A stretch of 64,000 bases of DNA from Himantopus leucocephalus (Eukaryota > Chordata > Aves > Charadriiformes > Recurvirostridae). Shown here piece after piece: positions 1 through 12,800 of the stretch. Location: NCBI GenBank assembly GCA_003993805.1, contig RSEF01000003.1, positions 44,449,614 through 44,513,613 on the forward strand, read 5' to 3'. How positions within the stretch are numbered: position 1 is the stretch's first letter; each line of letters starts with the position of its first letter. Under the pieces are notes generated by a model that had not been told where the DNA came from, made no database searches, and was given only the letters and a program-made list of their open reading frames with translations. The translations under genes were made by a program, and so were the position numbers.

Positions 1-1829
1 CAGCCCACGCCATTTCCTCCAGCCCCTCGGTTTTCCTTCGAGAACCTGCCTGCCAAAATCTGATCCAATCATGAATTAGCCCAAACTTGGTAACAGGAGA
101 AGTCTGACCAGAAGGAAGAGACACAGCCCCATCCGAAAGCCTGCGGAGCTGCAACTGTGACATGGGATTGAGGTGGGATTTTTTTGGGAGGTGGTAAAGC
201 CCTTCAGACCCCAGGAAGCTTTGGACCTGTCAATATCACAAGTGCTTCATGCATCTCCTGCAAACATGGCAAAATAGCCAGGACTAAGGAAAAGAAAACA
301 CTCCCAATTGAAAGCCGTACCTGTAGACAGTAAAAGGTACATATACATGATTCTCCAGCCCATGCAAATAGGAAAAGCACTGATGTTCACTGTATATATA
401 GACTCTGATCACCAGATTCTTTTTCTGTGGGCAAATGTTTTTTACACAGGACATCCCACAGGAGGGACAAATCATTCATGTTGGACCTTCTGAGGTGGTG
501 CCCCGTCGCTGCTGGTGTGAACAAGTCAAAGGTAGCAAATAACAATTTCAAGCCGTCTTTCAGACATGCCAGGCTGAAGCGAACGCCTGAATCCTTTCAC
601 ATTTTCACCCGTGTCAGCCTCCAGCCCTTGTAGCAGAGCCAGCGGAGTGACTCTGGTGTAAAAGCAGAGCGATAGCCGAGCCCCCAGGCCCCCCACGCAC
701 GCGCTATCGGAGGGAACTGGTACCAAGCTCTGCTGTGTAAACAACCAGGGCAAAGGAGAAGGAGGTGGTGGTGGGGTTAAATATCTGCTTTCTTTTACGA
801 GACCACCTACAAAATGTTGCAAAGACCCCGCAACAAAAATAATCTGCCACGATTCCAGTGTTAGGCAAAATATAAACAAGTTAAGTGCTCTGTTAAAGAG
901 AACATCTGGGAAGTTGCGGGCTGCACAGATGTTTTCACAAGTTGTTTTTTACAGAAAAGTAACCCTGCTAAGCTTCCTGCCTCTTCCATCTTCTCTCTCT
1001 TGACTGTGTTTATCAAGTTGAGATATAAACACATTAAAAAACCTTTAGAGGCCCGTCTCGCGTTGTATTATTAATTTGGGATTGACTGAAGGTTGACAGC
1101 TGGTTTCGGTTTGACCCCTGGCTCTTTTAAAGTCACTCCACACGAATAATTAGCCAGTTTTATCTTGATTGGATTTTACATACGTACATATATATACATA
1201 TACACACATATGTATGCAGTAGTTGACTAGAAATGACTGTTAGATTCAGGACCCAGAGAGCACAGGGTGCGGCGTGCCCCTGGGCAGCCGGGAGCTGGGG
1301 GTCACAAGTAGTTTCAGGAGCCCTGGGAGGGCGGCAGGGGCTGGATGGATTGCCTGAAGAGTCACTAGGTAAGGAAGATTAGTTGCCTGGGGAGGTACAA
1401 GGGGTGTGGTGGTTAAGGCAGTTTTGATTTTAGCATCAGGGTCCCGCAGCATGGAAAGAATTCAGAATTTTTAGATTAAAAAAAAAATCAGAATTTTTAG
1501 AAAAGCATTTATCTTTTCTTAATTCTGTAAAAAAAAAGTCTTATGGCATTAAAATATAAGAAGTAAATGAGGAAGGGTAATTGGAAGAGCAAATCCTAAG
1601 ATCATCATAAAATACAAACATACCTATTCCTTGAAATACATGGGAAAATAAATTTGTCCACTGGGTCACTAGGAAGCAGAGCAATTAAACAAAGCAGTAA
1701 TCTTATGCCAGAATAGGTATTTGATCCCTTTAAATGCGAGTCTTTTCCTCAGAGGGTGCTGGAGAGGCTTACTGTACACAGGTAATAAAAATAAGGCACC
1801 ACAAGAACCTGAGGCATTGAAAGGAGGTG
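1..1829. other. Non-coding flank, no gene seen
   Basis: All open frames are short and look random. An AT-rich stretch at 1015-1165 with several ATTA/TAAT words could be a conserved enhancer, but nothing here proves it. Confidence 0.6.
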
Positions 1830-1985
1830 CTGAAACAAATTAATAAAGTAAGTACTGTGAGTCACTGGACCCAGATGCTAAATACTAACGAGACCTGAAT
1901 GAAGTGTTGGAGACCTCAGTGACTGAACTAACAAAAATGTGCTCTCTCTCACTAAGACTGGTCCCTGTCCCAGAGGAACAGCAAG
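1830..1985 (+). mobile_element. Probable ancient CR1-family reverse-transcriptase fragment
   Basis: The segment AGTCACTGGACCCAGATG, followed by ACTGAACTAACAAAAATGTG and a later CTGTCCCAGAGGA, resembles the CR1/L3 stretch encoding the early reverse transcriptase region (CACTAGACCCAGATG type). No long frame survives. Similarity is judged from memory, so the family is tentative. Confidence 0.35.
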
Positions 1986-2188
1986 CCACAGAGGCTGGGC
2001 CAGTGTCTTCAGATCAGCCCCTATCTGCAATAGGGGAAGGTCCAGGCCAGGGAGGTCTACCTCAGACCTGCTAGGCTGGCTGAAATCCAAACAGAAAATA
2101 AATTTTTGAGGCGCCTGAATGGTGATGATGGGCATAGTGACATGCAGTGCAGTCTGCTGCTGGAAGACCAAGAGTCTCCACTCTGCTT

Positions 2189-2207
2189 AGCCAGCCAGCC
2201 AGCCAGC
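2189..2207. repeat. (AGCC)n tetranucleotide repeat
   Basis: Four to five AGCC units in a row. Confidence 0.85.
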
Positions 2208-2819
2208 AGCATGGCACTGAGAGATGGTGGAAAAGATGAGGACAGGCAGTGTAGGGTCTCAGTGCCATGGCCTTGCCAGCTCCACCATGCCCAGGAGCAG
2301 CTTTAGGGAAACCAGGGAGTTACTTCTGCCGAGCCAGAGGTGTAGCCAGGACCTCAGGGTTGGTGAGCACATTGGGTGTGGGTGTAATACCAGTGGGGAC
2401 ATGGTCACCTCCACGGCGTGGTGGAACCACAAGCAAATGTGAAACTGCCTGGCAGTGACACTGGCAAGACTGAGAGGTGAGAAAAGCAAGAGAAGATTAA
2501 AAAAACTCAACAACTGTGAAAAGCATTTGAGATGCTTTAAGGTATTTCACTATTGGTGATATAAAAGTATTACTAGAAACACCATCAAGAGGTTCCTCTG
2601 TTTCATTTAATGCTTTTTTTCCCTATTTTTGCTCTTTATAGTGTTGCTTCAAAAAACAAAGCATGATCAGAGCATTGCTGTTGGGACTGTTTGGCGAAAC
2701 CTAGGAGTTAGTGTGGAGGAAGAGCAAAAGGGCTGCATTATGAGATCATCAGTGTAACTTGGGAAATTGAACCAACAGACTTGTAATAAGCAAGACAGCA
2801 GCTAGCTTCACACTGCATT

Positions 2820-3242
2820 ATTTGCTCTGCTCCTCCTTGGTCAAGAGCCTTCTAGGCTATCAGCTCGGTGGGGATTCTTGTCAGTCCCTGGGGAATGGGA
2901 AAGCCTTCGCTGTGTGGCCAAATTGAGGTGCCTTGAAATAAGTCTGTTTTTCTGCCTGTGCTGAACACTGATGACTTCTGGGATATAAGCCGGTTCCTCT
3001 GGAGAATGAAAGTATTAAAATAAATGAATGNATTTGCTCTGCTCCTCCTTGGTCGAGAGCCTTCTAGGCTATCAGCTCGGTGGGGATTCTTGTCAGTCCC
3101 TGGGGAATGGGAAAGCCTTCGCTGTGTGGCCAACTTGAGGTGCCTTGAAATAAGTCTGTTTTTCTGCCTGTGCTGAACACTGATGACTTCTGGGATATAA
3201 GCCGGTTCCTCTGGAGAATGAAAGTATTAAAATAAATGAATG
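2820..3242 (+). repeat. 211-bp direct duplication around a single N
   Basis: 2820-3030 and 3032-3242 differ at only two positions (A/G and A/C) and are separated by one N at 3031. This looks like two overlapping contig ends, or two haplotypes, placed side by side without merging, rather than a biological tandem repeat. Confidence 0.9.
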
Positions 3243-4448
3243 AATAAACAAATATTCATATAAATATATGTATATAATGTTTTATTATATATAATATGAA
3301 CATGTTTTATATACAATGTATAATAATAATCTTTTTTTACAACCCCAGCCTGCCTTCCTCTGTAACCAGAAGGTACCCTCTGTGGCTCAGGCTCCATTGC
3401 AGTCTAAAAGAAATAGCAACAGCCATTCAGCCATTGACACGTGCCCCGTTACAAGCTGGATCTTGAGGAATTCTCAGCTCGGCTGTGTGGCTGGGGCCGC
3501 GGGGAAGCTCTCGCTGGAAAGCAGTGCTGCATCGCCAGCCAGCTCCTTATGTTTCGGCGAACGGCTCCTAGCACCGCAGACTGCCGCGCTGGAAATTCAA
3601 GCCATGGAGCAACTTCCAGCTCCCTGTTCTACTGTGGCTGGCAAGAGACAAGAGGCACTTGGAGGCATGAAGCTCTCAGCCTCCAAAGGCCGTGTAGCTC
3701 ACACCTCCCAGCTCAGCAAAGCCCCAGCCGCCGGTAATGAAGTGGCAGTGATTAGCTGCTGCCCTGGATGGTGTAGGGCAGAGTGGGAAGGCAGCTGGCA
3801 GCATGTGTGGGAGGGGGCAATGCCAGTGCCTTAGCCCCCAGCCACCACGGGGACGTGGCCCCCCCAGGGCGTTGTGCAGCCAAGCTGTGCCTGTTGCATG
3901 CCCACCATGGGTACCTGGAACCAGAAGATGTGGTGGGACCCAGAAATGAGGCTCCTTCATAGCACTTTCTCAGGGTGAATTATGTTTAAACACAGCCCTC
4001 AAAATAAAACCAATGTGGTTTCACGTCGCAGAGTGCACAGAGCCTGAGGATTGTACTCCTGCTTGCTGGGGATGAGGCCAATTAATAGGAGAAGGCAAAG
4101 GAAACCCTAAAACTGCTTTGCTGCTGTTTGATGAACAACTTGTCAGAGCAGCGAGGAACCTTTAAACCCTGTGCATTTCCCTCTTGATTTTTTCTCCCAT
4201 CTCAAAATTCTGGAGCAGTAAAAGGAAACCAGAGATTTCGGGGGTGATGGCCACTCGTCAGCTCTGCCCATCTGTACCAGTCTCCTGACATTTTAAAAAG
4301 TCAGTGCACTCCTTTTCTCCCAAATGGATAAGGAAGAATCAATTAAATTTTCAACCTGAAAAGACAAATATCCCTTTCTCTCCAATCTAGGCATAGGAAA
4401 AAATATTGAATTCTGTCTTGTTGACTGCAGAAGGATAACAAAGATTTG

Positions 4449-4498
4449 TCCCTTTCTCTCTCTCTCCCCCCTCCCCTTCCCCTCCCCTCTCCCCCCCA
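4449..4498. repeat. Pyrimidine-rich CT/CCCCT repeat
   Basis: Fifty bases of only C and T: CT dinucleotides followed by CCCCT-like units. Non-coding. Confidence 0.85.
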
Positions 4499-5041
4499 CT
4501 TTTTTATTTTATTCTGAGGCGGTTTAGACAGTTTTGGATTTACCCTGGTGCAAAGCAAAGTATGATCAGAGGCTAAAGCAGAAGATTTATTGATGGTTGT
4601 GAACATCATTTATCCCCAGAGGTACTGATGAGCGGGACCTTTGGTCTGCAGAGCCACATGGCACTCTTGACTCTGTTTCAGACCACATGCCTCACTGTCT
4701 CCCGAATCCCATGTTCGAATAAAGCCCCAAAACTCCAAGACAAATTCAAACAAATCTGCACATTTTGATCAGGTTTCATCATGCATCTTGGAGTTGTGCT
4801 GTGGATGTTCAAGAAAATCACCAGATGACATGGGTCGCTTTGTTCTCAGGGTCCCTTGCACATTTTATATAGCTGGTTTTGTTTGCATTCATTCTTGTGC
4901 CCAGAGATCAGGTCTTGGCATCACTGGCTGTGGACAGGTATGTTCCTTTTGCAAAATCTGAACGAGTTCTGTTCAGTTCCATTTTGCACCGGGGACAAAG
5001 ATGGGGACTTTGCAGTAAACCCCACTCAACTGTGTTGTGAA

Positions 5042-5066
5042 CTCAGAAGGTTTNCTCAGAGGGTTT
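5042..5066 (+). repeat. 12-bp direct duplication around a single N
   Basis: CTCAGAAGGTTT and CTCAGAGGGTTT flank the N at 5054. Confidence 0.7.
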
Positions 5067-6761
5067 GGTCTGGAGATTGAGGGACAGATCTACCCCTGTG
5101 CAGCCAATGGGGCGATTCCCTTTTTCACCTGAGGGATGGTGGTGTGCTTGGTCCGGGCTACGTGCTTCAGCAATGGGTGATGACAGCTCCCTCTCTGTCC
5201 CCCACCTACTCAGCTGCAGCCAGACTGGGCGTTTCTGTGTCCCTGTGGGAAAGCGCAGAGAAAAGCATTTCTCTCTTTAAATTGCAGCCATCTACAGAAA
5301 GGGACTGTGCAATTGTTTGTGCGGTGCTGAGTACAAAAAGGGCCCAGAGCTGAGGGCTGGCGCTGGGGGCTGCTGCTGCTGGAACAATAACCAGTGGCAG
5401 CAAACAATAGCTTTTGTCTGCTGGCAACAGCTAGTGACAGGGATGGGGACAAACAGCTCACGCTTCTTGTCTTGCTCTCTGATTTTAGGGACACAGAGCA
5501 AAAGAGACACTTTTGAGGAAAGCAGGCAGGACAAAATAACCTGGGAAATGAAGTGCTTCAAAATTCGCAGTGTCGCTCCTTCCTTCTGCTTTTTTAATGC
5601 TATAAGTAAACTGACGGTAAAGCCCCAGATTTCCACCAGAGCCCTCAGCTCTTTGCTTCCAGGCATCTCTGTCCACCACGTCCCAAAAAGTAGGTGTCTT
5701 TTCTAGTCTGGAGCATGTCCATGAACCAGTTCACAGCTGGACTCCACACAAGTTTCTTAGTGAAGAAGTCAAGGTGGCTTCTTTAGGTGGCTTTGCCAGT
5801 GCACCAGGCTCCCTGGCCACCAGCGCTGGATGTGCCAGCATGTTCGTGGAAGGTGGCTGGAGCTTTGTTAAAAGTCCTCTTTAAAATCCAGTTGCTCTAG
5901 CGAATCTGAGAAATCATGGCTCTGACCTCTGGGAAGCTGCAGGATGGGTGAGATGGGAGGCAGTAACTAACAGAGTAGAAAGGTGACATTTGCACTAATA
6001 TCCTACTGGTGCTATTTGGGGCAAAGCAGGAGCCCGCTGGTAGCAAAGCAGCCTGATTTGCATAATAATCTGTGCACCTCCACACTTCCACCAGAATCAT
6101 TTATTGCTTAATTAGTTGTAGTAAAAATGCAGATATCAGCAGGTCGCATCGTTAGCCTTCCAGCCACTTACTCCCTGTGGTGCCAGTCACAGCCTTTGCT
6201 GTCCTGCAAGGAGAAAATGCCAAGGTAAAAAGGTTTCATGCAGGAGACAGCCCCAGAATGGCTTAATTCGAGCTCATCTTTGCCAGTTGGAGCTGAACGC
6301 CAGAAACGAACGCGAAAAACTATGCTGCTATTTCTCCCCCTTTGAGAAGCTGCTAAAAGGGGCAAACCTGCCTGGTGGTCCCAAGGACAGCACAGCTCCA
6401 AGGCTCCTCTCCCCGCAAAGCATGATCCAAACAACAGCTTATTCTACCTAGTTCTGGCTTAAAATGTCACAGCCGTGATATTTGATCTTCCAGAGTGACC
6501 GGGGTGCAGTGGAAGGGGGTTAACAACAGCCACCCTGAACCTTTGCTCAAAACTCATTGCTGGTATCAGGTTTGATTCCATCTCTCCTTTTTATATAGCG
6601 CGTGCCTGCACTTTGCCTGTCTCGCTTCTCTTGGGCTGAATAGATGGACAGACACCGGGAAATATAAAAGAGCTTCTCTAATGAGCTTCTTGACAACTGT
6701 TTCCTCTCTGTTTTCATGAATACTGGGAGAGGGATGGCTTTGCTCATAAGCAGACCTGCTA

Positions 6762-6832
6762 AAGCTGGGAGTCAGTTCAAACCCTGGCTGTGCCCAGTAC
6801 TTTCTCCAAGACCTTAGGACATCCTTTAAGCT
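6762..6832 (+). mobile_element. Possible MIR-like remnant
   Basis: GGAGTCAGTTCAAACCCTGG, CTGTGCCCAGTACTTTC, and GACCTTAGGACATCCTTTAA are similar to the MIR core (GGTTCAAATCCCGGCTCTGC ... GACCTTGGGCAAGTCACTTAA type). Diverged. Confidence 0.33.
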
Positions 6833-7420
6833 AGCCAGGCCTAGCCAGGATGGGAGAACATCTCTAGCCCATGGAAGCTGCAATATTTTACCACATTCCC
6901 TTCAATAAAAAGCCATGAAATCTGCAAACAGAAGCTGCTGGGGATGTATCATTTTGAGGCTGGTCCATCCCTAGGTTGCGGGAAAGCTTGCAATCTGTTT
7001 CTCCAAACAGAAAGTAATCCCCGCTATTGTTTTTTGGGATTCATCTTTCTTTTTAAAACACAGCCACAAAACTTCATGTGAATTTGGACCTAATCCTCAA
7101 AAAGAAAGCATGTTTGCACAGCTGAGCAGAGACCCCACTGAAGATTAGTGGTGTGTTTCAAGAGGACTACAAGCCCCGAACAGGGACTTGTCTCGTCCAT
7201 GAAAAACACCTGCTTCTTTGAGGTTCCTCTGCCTGCTGTGAGAAGAGGGGTAAGCAGCAACTCTGCCTAGAAAAGCACAACTCAGGAAAGCTTTTTCTGC
7301 TCCTGTAGCTGATTTTCACATGTGTTGTATATTAAAAAGAATATGAGTGTGATGCTTTCTCGTTCTTGATATAAAATGAAAATTTTATGTATTATTTTTA
7401 TTGGACTCAGTGGTTCCCCG

Positions 7421-7490
7421 GTTTTCAGCCAGGGTCCTGTTGCGTTAGGCACGGTACAAGCACAGGGCTCAAGATCTTATTGCGACCATA
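7421..7490 (+). mobile_element. Possible ancient interspersed repeat
   Basis: CAGCCAGGGTCCTGTTGCGT, TAGGCACGGTACAAGCACAG resembles a sauropsid repeat with GGGCCCCATTGTGCTAGGC then GCTGTACAAACACA. The family is not identified. Confidence 0.28.
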
Positions 7491-9292
7491 AGAGGAACGA
7501 ATAAAGGATACCACTTTGATTTCATCGCAGGTTTTAATGCACTGCTAAGGAGCACAGTTAAGATTTGTCGCTGCGAAAACCGTACACGTGAGGGTTAACC
7601 CCACAAAAAGGAGAGGTAGTCTGATGCAGTCCAGGAATTGTTTTCCACAATGTTTTCAGAAGGTGGCATGTCAAAGAAAAGCAGCAACTTCAGACAGTGC
7701 CTGGCAAGCAGTTCTGGGGTGAAGACAGGCTGAAAAAGCTTGGTCAGTTCAGTTAAATTCTCGAGGCACTGGCATTTTTAGCTCCCATAAACCATGCTCT
7801 TGTTGCTGTAGCTGCAGAGGCTGTTCACCTGCTCTCACAAGCTTTGGATGCTCACTGTCCCATGGGCTTCAGGGTATCGGGGGCTGTGAGGGCTGTGCTG
7901 CCAGGACGGTGGGGTTTGCCCACAGACACCCTGAGAAATAAAAAAGTGGGATAACTCCGCTGTTTGTGCTATGTGAGAGGTGGGCACACTCCCTAATGCC
8001 CAAAATGAAAAAAAAGAAAAAAAAAGGTTTCAGCTGCATGTGCTCCTTGGGTGTAAGGGGCGCAGAGACAGCGAGGAGCAGCGCTGGCTGGTGAGGTTTT
8101 GGTGGTGCTGCGGGAGGGTGGGAAACCTCAAGGTGTGGGGTGAGGGTGGGACAGGGCCGAGGTCCCCGCGCGGGGCATCACTAGCACTTTGAGTGTCGGC
8201 CCTGGCCATTGGCATCGGGAAGCAGCTGGCTGGGCATGGAGGGCACATCGGCCCCACTTTTGGGGCAGGCAGTGTCCCAGGCGCAGCCCTGCGGTCCCGG
8301 GGGCAGCCTGAGCCTGGGCTGCACCCACAGCCGGGCTGCTGACAACGTCACTGCCCCCGGCCTGAGCTTCTTGCTCCATTTTTTGGCTTGAAGCACGGGA
8401 GGGAAGCGAGTCTGCCCGCCAGGCAGGTGGGGGCCCTGGAGGGTGCTGCAGTGTAGATTTGCCCTCTGCAAACCCCAGCAAGCCACAGGCTAGCTGGCCA
8501 TGCTCTGGCAAGCTAATTATGCGCATAAGAGAATTAATCATTCCCCTTCCTTGGGTTAGGGGACGTTTCTACATCACCACACCCACAGTCCCTACACCCT
8601 TCCCTCACTCGAGTCCCCGGCGGCGATCGGCACGCTCTGCCAGGAAGCGGGGGACAGAGCCCAGACTGCGGCAGAGCCTGCCATGTCCCAGTCTGCCGGT
8701 GGCTGTCACCTCTCCTCGGGCATGACCCGGGCCAGGCAGACGCTGTGCTGTGAGGACAGGCCGCGTTAACCTGTTTTGACCTTGCTGTTTTAGCAGCTTC
8801 TGGGACCAATATATCTCCTCAAGGAGGAAAACCCTGGCCAAGGAATCCCCAAAGCCTGCTTTTTTCAGTGATGAGTACACGCTGTTTTCTTCAGCAGTTA
8901 ATGCCTGTGAGGTGCTGGGGAGGGCTGGTGACTGTCGTGGCTGCCAAACAAGACCGGGGGTTTAGGGAACCTACTTGTAAAGTACCTTGTGTTTCATATA
9001 CCGTTTCTTGCTTTTATTTCAGGGGCTCAGAGAGTTTGGTCGCCAGCTGCTACTGCTGCTGGATCTGTGATCAGCTGGTGCATCTCCAGTCTCCTGGGAA
9101 AGGATTTCTAATGAGGATGGAGGCCCCGGGGCTACGATGTGAAACAGAGTCTGCTGCAGCACGGGCAGACTAGATAAGATCAATAGGAAATGCAGATTTG
9201 CAACACGTTAGAAATATGACAGCTTCCACACACCCCCTGGGGAAAGGATTTTTAAATCTTTTAAAGGAGTGGCAGAAAGACTACATCTCATT

Positions 9293-9316
9293 TATATATA
9301 TATATATATATATATA
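9293..9316. repeat. (TA)12 dinucleotide repeat
   Basis: Twelve uninterrupted TA units. A shorter TA run lies at about 54320-54333 and a degenerate TA/CA stretch at about 1183-1216. Confidence 0.95.
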
Positions 9317-9654
9317 GGTATGTGTATAGCACTAAGAAGCAATCTGCCACCTCACCTCTAAAATATTTGCTGAGGATTGTGGAAATCTTTATCGGGTTGG
9401 TCAGGTTACTAAAACAGCTTTGTTTTCCCGCAGGAGACCTAAGCCGTACTGACCCACACCAAACGGAGCCCTGGGAGGGATTGGAAATGGCCCCCAGCCC
9501 CACCTGGCTCCCCAGGGGCAGCTGCCGCTGCTGTGGCTCCTGATGGCTGTTGGAGCAGTCAGAGGCAGGCATTTATTCCCCAGCAGGTTACAGAGCACTT
9601 GGCCAGCCCGCAGTTGTAAGTTGAAATCGCAAAGTATGAACAAAGAGCGAGGTG

Positions 9655-9885
9655 CGAGTTTTTAACAGCCGGGATAAATGGCTGCTGAAAGCATTCACCG
9701 AAGGGTGGCATGAAGTTGCCACTGCCTGAGCCTGTACAATTCAAGAGCAGATCTTTTAAATCATCACTAAAATTCAGCCACACATTACTCAAGCTGGCGG
9801 AATAAAAACTGAAGTGAAATTCCTGGGCTGCGTTACACCGTGGACTAACTAGGTCGTCGTGATAGTCTCTCCTGGGCTTTAAGAT
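9655..9885 (+). mobile_element. Ancient CR1-family 3' end
   Basis: The right end reads GGACTAACTAGGTCGTCGTG then ATAGTCTCTCCTGGGCTTTA. This is a mutated form of the old CR1 terminus in which an ACTAGATGATC-like motif is followed by a GTCCCTTCTGGCCTTA-like one. On the opposite strand, TTTAGTGATGATTTAAAAGA and later GTTAAAAACTCGCACC follow the same consensus. It accounts for much of an uninterrupted 193-codon minus-strand frame (9559-10140), which I do not regard as a gene. Confidence 0.5.
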
Positions 9886-12800
9886 CTTGAGTCTATTGCT
9901 GTAATGTACAAGAAACACCATGGGGAGTAATTCAGGTGTTGGCATCTTATCACCTGGTCTATCAGCACCTCCTTTCTGGCTGCCTGCTGTGTTAAAGGTG
10001 CAAGAAATACCACGACTTACCTGAAATGTATTTAAAGTCTTGTTCGTGCGCTCTGTCACCTTCTCCAATGAGTTCATTCCTGCTGGTAGGGAAACTGCAA
10101 TCTGCCTGAAGGTTGAGCGCAAGAAATAACTGCTACCCATAAATGTCTCCTTAGAAGAGCTGTCCCCTTCTCACCACAGTCCCATAGGAGGAGGGCCTGA
10201 GATCCTGTAAAATCCTATCTGACTACAGCTCCAGCCACTACCACATGCACGAGGAGGGGCGATTATCCATTTGGAGATACTCCTCCAGAAAAACAGGTTC
10301 AGGGAAACTCACTGTCATTCACGCTGAAAAAAATCCTCATACTCTGAGACCAGAGCATGCCCCTGCAGAGGTGCAGATTTTGGTTCTGCTTGGGGCGAGA
10401 GGGATGGAGCAAATGGTTTTGTGTCTTTCCCTTATGTGAGCTGCAGATAACCTGGTACCTCCCAAGGCCAGTGACCACCTTCCCACTCCCTTGGTCACTA
10501 CTTCTCTGGGTGAATAGTCTGTGCTCTCCTCACTGTACCTGAGGTTGTGGTGTTAGCCTGGACACCCTGTGGGAGGGAGATGGACTTTACCCCATCATGG
10601 TCAGCTGTGCCTGCAAGGAAAGGCTGGGACAGCCCAGCTCCGCAAGGAGCCCGACCCACTCCTGTGTTTGGTTTGTGGTTGGAAATTTTCATTCTGTAAT
10701 TAACAGCAGCTGATGTCATTTTCATGATTATGTTATTATCAGCAAAGGAACTAACAATTTGTCCTGTAACACACACATAAGCAGTTCCTACGTGAGGACT
10801 AGAGCTGCCAGCCTGCCTGGCACGGGTCTCTGCTCCCGGAGCCGAGAGCAGCGTTCCCGGCGATGCCGGGCCCCTCGTCAGCTCCCGGCCAGCCACCCAA
10901 GCGGGGAGCTCACACTTGGCAAGCACCCTACACATGCCTGTCACTTTTCCTAGCAGGAGCTGTGGTGATGTGTCCTGCAGCCCTGTGAGCCGAATACTAA
11001 ATGCATCAGGCAGTGTGCTTGCAGCTAAAAATATCACCGAGCAATTCGCCTGAGAAAGGAGCCTGTCCCCCCCTTGGTTGGCAGCCAGACGACTTTGCCA
11101 CGATCGCCCCAGCTAGAGCTGCCTTGTGCAGTCCTTGTGTAGAACCATTTCAAATATTATAGCATGATAACATTGGTGGCAGAGTTTAATCTCCCGGAGA
11201 ATGGAAGCCGTGGGTGCTAAATCCTGGCACGGGGAAACGAGTCCAAAGTGCATTCCTTCAGCGAGACGACGAAAGCGTGACCGCCAGCCCCTCAGCTTTA
11301 CACATTTATGTTGAAGTTCATGGTATTAATCAGGTTCTCATACCGCAATCTCTGTTCATTGAGAATGTTTATGATTGAGGGAATAGCAAGTGCAATCCCC
11401 ATTCATTCATCAGATTACCATATGGTCATCTCTTGTCTCCTAAATACGTAATAATCATAATACATAGTGCTTTGGCAGCATTTTTCATCCCAGAATTTCA
11501 CTGACCATAAACTCAGACTCTCCCCACTCCTAAGAACAGCAGCACGGATCTAACTCACCCTGCAAGATAAGAAGCGTGGAAGTCACAAACTCCTAGTACC
11601 TCCAGGACCAGAAAGCCAATTAAAAGGACACCTCGCCGTATGATTTTAAGCTAGTCTTGTAATTGTTTAGGAGCACGACTTATGGGTTTTTAAATATGTG
11701 GCATTGGCAATCCAGCTTTCATTGCCAAGATGAAGGCAGATTTAATGTACAAATTAACTCACAGATGCGATGAAACTATTTTTCTTTACCCTGACCCTCA
11801 GTCCCCAGCCAGATATAAATCCCCAGCTGTGAATCAATGGTACTTAATGTTCTCCCGTAATTGGGCTGGAGCTTATCTCCTTCTGCAAAAGCAGCAGCAT
11901 CCAGGGTGCAGCGGTTTGCATTTATCTCAAGAAAAATTACCAGTAAGGGAAGCAGTGAGCCAAGGGACTGGGTAAGTGTGCTCTTGGTGGAGTGAGTTAA
12001 TGTTTGATGGACAGGTGATGGAGTAGGCTAATATTTGAACCTCTGGAGATTTAACTTCAAACACCCGCCGGGATTTGAGTCAGCTCTGATCTGTTATGGC
12101 CGCTTGCCACGTCAAAGGACTTCTACACAACCGAGGCGACTTCAATCAGGCTGGCAGTCTCACTAGGATCTCCGCCTGGCTTGTAGAGGGCACCGTGTCC
12201 CCAGTGACCTCACAGCCCTGTCCCAAAAAACGACAGATTGTCCCAGGGCTGCTGTGACAGAGAAAATGCAAGTGAATTGACTCCAACATGTGGGAAAGGG
12301 GCAGATCCAGCAATGCTAGGAGTGATCTGGGGGGTCATGGAGGTCCTGCTTCAATGCCCTATTTCTAAACTGTTGGTTTTCTCTGGTCGGAGGACATGGT
12401 TTGAAATAACAGTTCAGATGTATCCCCGAAGGTAGGAATTAGCAGAGCTGCATAGGGAATTCTGCAAAGTGCTAGACACTGTTGCTCAGAGCAGAAAGGA
12501 CTTTGGGATGGCAGTGTTATATTTGCTTTCCTCATGTTTTTGTTTTTGAGGAAGAAAGATGTTTTTAAACAAAGATTTCTAGGGTACAAGGTTTCTCCTT
12601 GAATTTGCATTTGTTTGAACTATATTTCTCTGCTTCAGCACAAAGCCAATGTAGTTTATTACACACTCTGCACCCCCATCTCTCTAGCTTTGATGAACTT
12701 CAGTCAGAATTAGCAACCAAAGCTCCAACTTGCAGAGATCTGTTTACTCAGCCCAAATGATCATAAAACAGGGACATGCCTTCTGGGCTTTAGCCTCTTC

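Larger units (their letters stand above)
3243..9292. other. Non-coding flank, no gene seen
   Basis: Apart from the repeats listed separately (4449, 5042, 6762, 7421), I see no recognisable exon, RNA gene or conserved domain. Frames in the GC-rich 8.0-8.8 kb part are long only because stops are rare there. Confidence 0.6.

Noticed and set aside
2820..3242. True biological tandem duplication of 211 bp
   Set aside because: It is centred exactly on a single N, and the same arrangement recurs at the other isolated Ns, so an assembly artefact is far more likely.
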